Shown: positions 18,182 to 25,071 of the stretch, one piece after another
Position numbering within the stretch: the stretch's first letter is position 1
How the letters are laid out: each line of letters starts with the position of its first letter
Assembly (NCBI RefSeq): GCF_019429525.1
Contig: NZ_JAHXZL010000015.1
Span: 1-64,000 of the forward strand
Direction: 5' to 3'
Length of the DNA stretch: 64,000 nucleotides
Origin: Sphingomonas folli
GTDB taxonomy: Bacteria; Pseudomonadota; Alphaproteobacteria; Sphingomonadales; Sphingomonadaceae
The notes under the pieces: generated by a model
The model's input: the letters and a program-made list of their open reading frames with translations, nothing else
What the model was told of the DNA's origin: nothing
The model's database searches: none
Position numbers and translations under genes: made by a program

Positions 18182-18533
18182 AATCTCGGCCGATGCCGAG
18201 AGCCGGCTGCGGTCGCTCCGCCAGCGGACCGGCCTCACGCCGAACCTGCTGTGCCGGATGGCAATTATGCTGTCCCTCGAGGAGGGACCGGTCGGTTCCG
18301 GCACGGACACCGACGAGGGCGGGAGCGAGTTCAACGCCTACACGCTCACCGGCGACCACAACCGGCTGATCTTCGCCATGCTGCGGCTGGTAGAGGAGGA
18401 GCAGGCGGGGGGCCGCGTGGCGGATGACGAGCTGCTCGCCCGGCTTCGCGCGCATATCCACCGCGGCGTCGGCACGCTCTCCGTCAGGGCGAAGGCGCCG
18501 GCGGACGTTGCGCTGCTCGCGGCGGCTGCATGA
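18162..18533 (+). CDS. dndE: DNA phosphorothioation protein DndE
   Basis: The 123-aa protein has the conserved DndE start (FTKLKISADAESRLRSL) followed by LTPNLLCRMAIMLSLEEG. DndE folds as a small helical protein that binds nicked double-stranded DNA and is needed for modification. The second half, an acidic linker then YTLTGDHNRLIFAMLRL, is normal for the family. It overlaps dndD upstream and dndA downstream (ATGA), which fixes stoichiometric translation of the set. Confidence 0.93.
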   Translation: MRFTKLKISADAESRLRSLRQRTGLTPNLLCRMAIMLSLEEGPVGSGTDTDEGGSEFNAYTLTGDHNRLIFAMLRLVEEEQAGGRVADDELLARLRAHIHRGVGTLSVRAKAPADVALLAAAA

Positions 18534-19699
18534 CGACTGCGGCGGACGCGCCGCTCTACCTCGACCACAACGCGACCACCCCCGTCGACCGGCGCGTTCT
18601 GGAAGCGATGCTGCCGTTTTTCACTGAGGTGTTCGGCAACCCGTCCAGCGTCGAGCACGTCCACGGCAACCGCGCGCAGGCCGCGGTCACGAAGGCCCGC
18701 GCGCAGGTGGCCGCGCATCTTGGCGCGCGCGAGAACGAGATCGTGTTCACGGGCAGCTGCACCGAAGCCAGCAACATCGCCATCCTGGGCGCCGCACGCG
18801 CGCAGGCGGGCCGCCGTCACGTGGTCACCTCCGCCGTCGAGCATCCCGCCGTCATGGAGCCGATGCGGCAGCTCGAGCGCGAGGGCTTTGAGCTCACCGT
18901 GATCGGCGTCGACGAGTTCGGCCGCGTCGACGCCGGCGAGGTCGCGGCTGCACTGCGAGACGACACGGCGCTCGTGTCGATCATGGCGGCCAACAACGAG
19001 GTCGGCACCATCCAGCCGTTCGGCGAAATCGGTGCCGCCTGCGAGGCGCTGGGCGTCCTGTTCCACACCGATCTCGCCCAGCTGCTCGCCCACCGTCGGG
19101 TCAACGTGCAGGACGAACACATCCACCTGGCAAGCGTGTCGGGCCACAAGGCTTATGGGCCGAAGGGCGTGGGCGCACTCTACGTGCGATCGCGCTCGCC
19201 CCGCGCCCGGCTGGAGCAGACCGTGTGGGGTGGCGGCCAGGAGCGCGGTCTACGTTCAGGCACGCTCGCGACGCCGCTGATCGTCGGCATCGGCGCCGCC
19301 CTGGAGATCGCCGGACGCGAGGGTGAGCGGGAAGGCGTGCGGCTACGGACGATGTGCGACGCACTCATCGCCCGCGTCACAAGGGCGGTGGATGGCGTCA
19401 AGCTCAACGGCCACCCGACGGAGCGCATACCAGGCAACGTCTCGCTGTCGATCGACGGCGTCGAGCCGCTGGCGCTTATGCACCGGCTCAACGAGGTCGC
19501 CAGCTTCTCGGCGTCCAGCGCCTGCGCTACCGACAAGGTCAAGACAAGCGACGTGCTGATCGCGATGTTCGGCGACACCCCACGTGCCCGGCAGTCGTTC
19601 CGGGTGTCGCCTGGTCACGGCACGACGGCCGAGGACCTGGACGCGTTCGCGACTGCTGTCATCGACGTTGCCGGCGAGCTCAGGAGGTTCGCGGCCTGA
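18530..19699 (+). CDS. dndA: Cysteine desulfurase DndA
   Basis: The 389-aa class V PLP enzyme has YLDHNATTPVD near the start, SGHKAYGPKG with the PLP Lys, and the catalytic Cys in SASSACAT. It takes sulfur from cysteine as a persulfide and passes it to DndC. It is the last gene of the operon. Many genomes lack dndA and use IscS instead, so a full five-gene set is informative. Its stop lies six bases from the stop of a convergent HEPN gene. Confidence 0.93.
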   Translation: MTTAADAPLYLDHNATTPVDRRVLEAMLPFFTEVFGNPSSVEHVHGNRAQAAVTKARAQVAAHLGARENEIVFTGSCTEASNIAILGAARAQAGRRHVVTSAVEHPAVMEPMRQLEREGFELTVIGVDEFGRVDAGEVAAALRDDTALVSIMAANNEVGTIQPFGEIGAACEALGVLFHTDLAQLLAHRRVNVQDEHIHLASVSGHKAYGPKGVGALYVRSRSPRARLEQTVWGGGQERGLRSGTLATPLIVGIGAALEIAGREGEREGVRLRTMCDALIARVTRAVDGVKLNGHPTERIPGNVSLSIDGVEPLALMHRLNEVASFSASSACATDKVKTSDVLIAMFGDTPRARQSFRVSPGHGTTAEDLDAFATAVIDVAGELRRFAA

Positions 19700-19705
19700 T
19701 CACGG

Positions 19706-20398
19706 TCAGGTTTCGCCCAAGCCGCTTCGCACGCGCGCGTTGAACACTGCGATCCATGCCTCATGCTCGTCCTTAAGGTGCTCCACGAGCCTTTGGACGG
19801 TCGCATCGTCGATCGCCTGGGGTTTCCCGTGGGCGAAGTCGTTGCGCTTGTGGTGGATGTCTTTCATCATCTCAGACACCCGCTCGAAGCCATGCGCGGC
19901 GAGGTCGTCGAAGTAGGTTGTGTTGAAATTGATCCTGTAGAGATCGAAGACTCGGCTGCCGATGCCGGAATACCGGCGGAGCTGGTCCGCAAGGACGCGC
20001 TTGGGCAGCGACCGCATGGCCGTGCGGTGAAGCCGCTCGATACGGGTCTCGAAATACGTCCAGAACAACAGGACCAGCGCAGCGCGTGGTGATGGCCGCC
20101 CGCCGTCTGGGAAATGGACGAGGCGTCCGAACTCCTCTGCGGGACGCTCCCACTCGCGCTGAAGCATCTCCAAATAGACGTAATCCTCGTATCGCCCCTC
20201 AGCGCCCATGAACGCACGAGGCACGGTGAACTCGACCTCGCCGTCGGAGGAAGTCTCTGGCGTTAGGTCGTAGGGAGGTCCACCGCAGGCCGGGCACGGC
20301 GTCTCGATGTGCCGAATCCCGCGACAGTCATGGCCACAGACGACATACCCCGCCCATAGGCTTGTCCAAGACCCACCAACGGCGTCGTCGATCCACAT
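19706..20398 (-). CDS. HEPN-type protein with an N-terminal zinc ribbon
   Basis: The 230-aa protein begins with a Cys pair (CGHDC) and a second pair (CPACGG) that can bind one zinc. Most of the rest is helical. The end carries HHKRNDFAH: Arg185, four residues, then His190, which fits the RX4-6H motif of HEPN ribonucleases. HEPN proteins often act as toxins or abortive-infection RNases. Its place, convergent to dndA and upstream of no other gene, suggests an island accessory. The RNase role is inferred from the motif alone. Confidence 0.65.
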   Translation of the reverse strand: MWIDDAVGGSWTSLWAGYVVCGHDCRGIRHIETPCPACGGPPYDLTPETSSDGEVEFTVPRAFMGAEGRYEDYVYLEMLQREWERPAEEFGRLVHFPDGGRPSPRAALVLLFWTYFETRIERLHRTAMRSLPKRVLADQLRRYSGIGSRVFDLYRINFNTTYFDDLAAHGFERVSEMMKDIHHKRNDFAHGKPQAIDDATVQRLVEHLKDEHEAWIAVFNARVRSGLGET

Positions 20399-20462
20399 GG
20401 CAGGCAGCTATCTACCTACGCCGGGAAGGGTTCGCCGGCCGTTGCAGCTCAATTCTGTCCGG

Positions 20463-20924
20463 TCACCCTGCATCGATCGCCTTGGCGATCAGCGCCGGGT
20501 AGCTCTGAAGAAACTCCTCCACGTGGAAAGGACGCTGCTCACGGTTCTCGGCCAGATACTCATACCCGCCGCTCGCGTAGGCATTCATCCGGCGCATGCC
20601 GAAGTCGGTTAGGTCGTTCGTTCCGTTGGGGTGGACCAGCTTCTTGAACAGCTCGCGGACCTGCGCCTTGTCGGTGCGGTTGACGCCAGTGAACTTCAGC
20701 TCGGCGATTACCAGCAGCCCGATGATGAAGTGCCGTGCCGGACGGTATTCCTCAACGAAGCGCTCGGTGAGGTCGGTGGCGGCGGTAGACTCGCTCGACC
20801 GACCCGACGCGAAGCCCGCCATCAGGCAAAGGTAGTAGACGTCCCACTTGACCTTGAACGGCGGTGCGTCGCCGATCTCGCGGAACCACTTCTCGGCGTC
20901 CTTGCGCAACCTGAAGTACGCCAT
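20463..20924 (-). CDS. Dnd-associated hypothetical protein, 153 aa
   Basis: The open frame extends much further upstream, but that part is a shadow of the ATPase gene. The real start is the ATG at 20924, overlapping the ATPase stop (TGATG) and preceded by GGAGGAGG. The protein has the segment FKVKWDVYYLCLMAGFASGR, then LLVIAELKF and a C-terminal YEYLAENREQRPFHVEEFL. Small proteins of this look occur with Dnd restriction-type genes, perhaps the 'dnd system-associated protein 4' type (from memory, unchecked). It is the last gene of the putative effector operon. Confidence 0.75.
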   Translation of the reverse strand: MAYFRLRKDAEKWFREIGDAPPFKVKWDVYYLCLMAGFASGRSSESTAATDLTERFVEEYRPARHFIIGLLVIAELKFTGVNRTDKAQVRELFKKLVHPNGTNDLTDFGMRRMNAYASGGYEYLAENREQRPFHVEEFLQSYPALIAKAIDAG

Positions 20925-22906
20925 CAAACCTCCTCCTCGATATCGAAGCCCTCGAAGAAGGCTTGGTCGTGCACGAGCACGGAGCTCTCGGTCACCGTCG
21001 CGCGGTCCGCCGGCACCTGCGCCATGAGCGGTAGCGTTCCGGGGGTCCGACGGAACATCGTCAGGTAGCGCACGTCCGAGGACGCCGCCTGAAGGGCGGG
21101 TACGAAGCCCTCCCGCTCGGTGTTGATCGTTAAGCCGACGAACTGTTTGGTGAGCTTGGGTATCAGCGTGCCGATCCGCCGCCTGACGCCGGCGTCGATC
21201 GGGTTGGCGGGACTGTCGACGACGAGCGGCAGGTCGTTGTTGCCGCGGTTGAGCACCGTCATAAGAAACACGTAGCCCACCGAAAGCGTCTGGCCAACGC
21301 TGGCGCCGGACTGGCCCGAAAGCCGGAGCGAGCGGTCGATGCCGGCGATCCTCAGCGGATCGTTGACCAGCACCTTCGCGATCGTTTCGTTGCAGGCATC
21401 GATCAGCTCGCGCTTGATCTCCGCCCTGGCCAGCTCGCCCGTGCGCTTGAGGATGCGAACGATCAGCTCGGTTTGGCGGCGCACCGTCAGCGTGTCGGTG
21501 AGCTTCGCGATTCGGCTGCCGATCGCCCTGATCTGGCGCTCTAGCGAGGCCATCGACCATGTCTCGACATCGACCTCATCCTCGTCGAGCTCCTCGCCCG
21601 CTGCGTCGATGTCCTCAAGCAGCTTCTTGCAGCCCTCGTACTTCTCCATCGCCAGGACCTGCTCCGCCTCCCAGGCGTCGATGTCGGTCTCGCCAGCGTC
21701 CTTCAGCTGCTTCTTGAGGGTGTCCACTTCCTGCGTCGCGAGCCGCTGCTCCTTTCGCGCGGTGGCGAGCTCGGCCACCAGCGCCGCGAACATGGCGTTA
21801 GGCGAGCCTTCGCCCTCGATTTCGCCGACGCCCTCGATGTCGGCCTTGAGCGCGTTGATCGTGCCCGCGTCGGCGGCGTCGAGGTATCGCTCGGACCGCG
21901 CGCGTATCTCCTCCCTCGCACCTTCCGTCATCTCGCGTCCGCAGATGCAGTCGACCTCCTCGAGCAGCTCTTGGAAGAACTGCGCCGAGGAGTTCTCAGG
22001 CAGCCGCAGCTTGTCCAGACCCTCCTTGAGCTGCACCAGGTCTCGGCCGAACGCGGTGTGCAGCGCGATCGGCATGCGCAGCGCCTGCATCGCGTCGCCG
22101 GAGACGCGCGTCAGCTTGTTGGCGGCGGAAGCGAGCGTCTCCTGAGCCGCGTCGAAGCGCTCGCGCGTCTGCGCCCCGCCGCTCAGCTTGGCCTTTATGC
22201 GTCGATCGAGCTCCTCGATCTCGAGGGCCAGCTTGTTGGCACCCACCTGCGCGTTCTCCCGGTAGCGCGCGACCTCGGCCTTGCGTTTGAGGAGCGCACG
22301 ATGGCTCTCCTGCAGCTTCGCCAGTCCGGCCTCCGTCTTCACGGGTGCCTGCTTGGCCTTCCGGTTCCAGGCCTCCTCCGCGAAGCCGGCGACGTCGTCG
22401 AGTACGTATAGCTGGCACAGCGCCTCAATCGCGTACTCCGCCTCGAGCTGCCGCTGGTCGAACAGCTTTCCAGCGAACTCGCCATCGAAGATGAAGAGGT
22501 TGAGGAACTCGGGCTTCAGGAACCGACGGACCGACGGCAGCGGAACCCAGTTTGGCTGGACGCCGCCGCTACCTGGATTGGTGGTCCGGTAGACCGCGGT
22601 GCCGCGGCCGAAGTCGAGCGTGAGCTCGAACGTTAGCGGCTTGCCGTCCACCGCTAGCCGGACGACGAAGACACCCTTCTCGGTCGGCGAGCCGGGGCGG
22701 CGGAAGTCCCGTACCTCCGTTTCCGACCAGTTGGTGGCCGACCCGTTCATCGCCGCCTCAAGTAGCGACAACGTGGTCGTCTTGCCGGTGCCGTTGGGCA
22801 TCTGGATCAACGACACGGCGGACGGCTCCATCCCGTCCGCCAGATCGACCTTCACATCCGGGCAGCGCATGCCGTCGCTGGACCAGCCGAGGAGGCTAAT
22901 CCGCAT
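20924..22906 (-). CDS. SMC/RecF-like ATPase with a C-x-C motif
   Basis: The 660-aa ATPase has Walker A MPNGTGKTTTL near residue 40, a FNLFIFDGEFAGKLFD-like insert resembling DndD, long coiled coils, a short Cys motif EVDCICGREM in the middle (a degenerate zinc hook), and Walker B LPLVVDSPANPID preceded by ASVGQTLSVGYVF. A GTG at 22915 is an alternative start. It overlaps the 64-aa gene upstream and the 153-aa gene downstream. It is distinct from DndD and probably moves on or clamps DNA for the effector module. Confidence 0.85.
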   Translation of the reverse strand: MRISLLGWSSDGMRCPDVKVDLADGMEPSAVSLIQMPNGTGKTTTLSLLEAAMNGSATNWSETEVRDFRRPGSPTEKGVFVVRLAVDGKPLTFELTLDFGRGTAVYRTTNPGSGGVQPNWVPLPSVRRFLKPEFLNLFIFDGEFAGKLFDQRQLEAEYAIEALCQLYVLDDVAGFAEEAWNRKAKQAPVKTEAGLAKLQESHRALLKRKAEVARYRENAQVGANKLALEIEELDRRIKAKLSGGAQTRERFDAAQETLASAANKLTRVSGDAMQALRMPIALHTAFGRDLVQLKEGLDKLRLPENSSAQFFQELLEEVDCICGREMTEGAREEIRARSERYLDAADAGTINALKADIEGVGEIEGEGSPNAMFAALVAELATARKEQRLATQEVDTLKKQLKDAGETDIDAWEAEQVLAMEKYEGCKKLLEDIDAAGEELDEDEVDVETWSMASLERQIRAIGSRIAKLTDTLTVRRQTELIVRILKRTGELARAEIKRELIDACNETIAKVLVNDPLRIAGIDRSLRLSGQSGASVGQTLSVGYVFLMTVLNRGNNDLPLVVDSPANPIDAGVRRRIGTLIPKLTKQFVGLTINTEREGFVPALQAASSDVRYLTMFRRTPGTLPLMAQVPADRATVTESSVLVHDQAFFEGFDIEEEV

Positions 22907-23090
22907 CGGTTTCACCGAAGTCGAGCTGATTCCTTATGACGTCGTAGATCTGCATCTGCGCGTCGACGCTGGCATCGCCCTCGCTCAACGCGAGCAGCCA
23001 GGCCTGTAACTGCTTGGCGACCTCGGGAGGCTGACCCTCCTCAGCGACCGCCTCGCGCAACGAGCGCGTCACCGCTGGATCAAGTGGCAA
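22896..23090 (-). CDS. Small Dnd-island protein linking helicase and ATPase genes
   Basis: The 64-aa acidic helical protein uses a TTG start at 23090 with the ribosome site GGGAGGAAGAGA just before it. The start overlaps the end of the helicase gene, and the stop overlaps the start of the ATPase gene. Such tight overlap on both sides marks it as real. From memory, NCBI uses a name for a small protein associated with CxC-ATPase DNA modification systems, which would fit the neighbour. Its function is unknown; a bridging subunit is a fair guess. Confidence 0.75.
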   Translation of the reverse strand: MPLDPAVTRSLREAVAEEGQPPEVAKQLQAWLLALSEGDASVDAQMQIYDVIRNQLDFGETDAD

Positions 23091-25071
23091 TCTCTTCCTC
23101 CCTCGTGATCTCCGACAGACCGGTCAGCCATTGGCACCGATCCTGGTCGGCATTTAGCTCCTTGTCACCCGGCTGCGACGGCCTGACGAAATCTATGACA
23201 CGCGCGCGCTTGTGTGCGTTGCCGGGATCCGCGCGAAGGCACCGGCCGATACGCTGGATAGTCTCCAGCCGAGCCCTCGCGGACGCGAACAGCACCACGG
23301 TTTTCAAAGACCGGATGTCGATCCCCTGCGAGATGCGGTGGCACGTGATTAGGCAGTCGATCTCGCCGTTGGCGAACGCCACGAGATGTGCCCGGTCGTC
23401 ATCCGCGTAATACGTCCGGTAGCGGTGCGTGTAGCGGTCCACGATTTCCAGGATGCGCTGGCCATATTCCCGCGTTTCCACGAAGACGATGCAGCGATCT
23501 ACGATGGTCGGGTCCTCGGCCAGACGGTCGGCGAACACGTCCGGCTTGCGCTCCGCCGTCTTGTAGACCCGAGCGATCTCAGTCCAGATCTCCTCCTGGC
23601 TCATCGGACGCCCCTCGCGGGCTCGGCTCGCCTGCTTGGTGTAGACCTGGCGCAGGCGCTGACGGTCGCCGTCCGTTAGGTTGTAGTGCAGCGGCTCGTA
23701 GTCGAACTCGCTAAGCACACCCCTCGCGATCGCCGCCTCCAGCGGGAAGCGGTAGAGCACAGGACCGATCTCGCTCTCGAGGAAGTGGTTGCCCTTTGCG
23801 TCGTAGGCCCTGTCCGGCGTGGCGCTGAGACCGAGCCGCCAGCGGAAGCGGTCATGCGTGCCATCAAGATCGCGCACGGAAGACGGCGTGCCCAGCCCGT
23901 GAACCTCGTCGTGGATGATTATCGCCTTGGCCGCATTGCCCTTGCTCAACCCCCGCATGAGGCGCGGCAGCTGCCCGCGTGAGATCACCATGAGCGAGGA
24001 CGCCGGATCAAGCAGGTACTCGTCCAGATCGTGGTGGCGTTCATACTGGCGGTAGATGACCCAGCGCTGCTCAGACTTGGCGACCCACTCCTCCAACTCA
24101 AGGGTCCACTGGTCCAGTAGATCGGTACCGTCCATCGTCACGATCGCCGAGACCACGTCGCCAGCGACGGCGAGGTCGGTGAGGATGCGTAAGGCCGTTC
24201 GCGTCTTACCCGTGCCGGTCGCCATTTCGAGGACGCCGGCGCCGGTCTCCATGAACGCCGCGACCGCCTCGTCCTGATGGCGCCACATCGACGGCGTGGG
24301 AGGCGCCTCCACGGCCGCATCCTCCTTCACCGACCCCCGATTCCTCGCCACCCGCGCGCGCAGCCGCTCGATGACGGCCGGTGTCGGCTCGAGGACCCGT
24401 AGACCATTCGCGGCATCACTCCATGCCTCCTCGAACTGGGTGCCCTTGACCTCGACGCGGCGCCGTTCGTCCGGGAGCCAGCCGCGGAAGACGTCGATGC
24501 TTTCGTAGTTGCGGCGCTGTCCCGAGTCCGTCTCGTTGGCCGACCCGGTGAAGGCCAGCTGGTCGCCACCCTCGAGCGTCACGATGCCGATCTTTTCGTG
24601 ATAGAGCCTGGCGTCGTCGACGTGCTCCGCAAAGGCGAACTTCAGCTTCAGGCGTCCGTTGGCGACCATCCACGCGAAGACGCGGGCGCGACGCGCGACG
24701 TCGCCGGGATTGTCCATCAGCTGCAGGATGTCCTCGAGGATGTGATCGACAAGCGTGGCACGATGGCGGTCGATCTCGTCCTGATCCTGAATATCCCGGA
24801 GGACGGCGAGATCCAGTGGCTGTAGCTCCGGGGAGGCGATCAGCCTGACCTCTAGATCGCTGGAGGCCATGCGAAGCATCGCGTCGGCCCAGCCCAGCAG
24901 CGCGCTGGTCGAGAAGTATCCAACGGAACGGCGGTAAAGCGTGGCCTGCCCCAGCACCGGGCCGAAGAAGTCCTCGACGAGGACGTCGCCGCCGCTGCGG
25001 TAATGGTCGCGCACCTGCGGCCGGATCGGGCTAGGCGTCCTGGCCACGTCGTTCAATTCTCGTCCAGCCAT
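23080..25071 (-). CDS. PLD-like nuclease fused to SF2 helicase
   Basis: The 663-aa protein starts at the ATG at 25071, overlapping the upstream gene by 19 bases; the open frame before it is a shadow. Residues about 30-200 form a phospholipase-D-like domain with LYHEKIGIV then FTGSANETDSG (His-x-Lys, later Asn). Residues about 260-640 are a DEAD/DEAH helicase: MATGTGKTRTA, IIIHDEVHG, LGLSATP, and QRIGRCLRADPG. The architecture is a DNA translocase with a nuclease and fits a restriction-type effector for DNA lacking phosphorothioate. The target specificity is inferred. Confidence 0.88.
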   Translation of the reverse strand: MAGRELNDVARTPSPIRPQVRDHYRSGGDVLVEDFFGPVLGQATLYRRSVGYFSTSALLGWADAMLRMASSDLEVRLIASPELQPLDLAVLRDIQDQDEIDRHRATLVDHILEDILQLMDNPGDVARRARVFAWMVANGRLKLKFAFAEHVDDARLYHEKIGIVTLEGGDQLAFTGSANETDSGQRRNYESIDVFRGWLPDERRRVEVKGTQFEEAWSDAANGLRVLEPTPAVIERLRARVARNRGSVKEDAAVEAPPTPSMWRHQDEAVAAFMETGAGVLEMATGTGKTRTALRILTDLAVAGDVVSAIVTMDGTDLLDQWTLELEEWVAKSEQRWVIYRQYERHHDLDEYLLDPASSLMVISRGQLPRLMRGLSKGNAAKAIIIHDEVHGLGTPSSVRDLDGTHDRFRWRLGLSATPDRAYDAKGNHFLESEIGPVLYRFPLEAAIARGVLSEFDYEPLHYNLTDGDRQRLRQVYTKQASRAREGRPMSQEEIWTEIARVYKTAERKPDVFADRLAEDPTIVDRCIVFVETREYGQRILEIVDRYTHRYRTYYADDDRAHLVAFANGEIDCLITCHRISQGIDIRSLKTVVLFASARARLETIQRIGRCLRADPGNAHKRARVIDFVRPSQPGDKELNADQDRCQWLTGLSEITREEEIAT

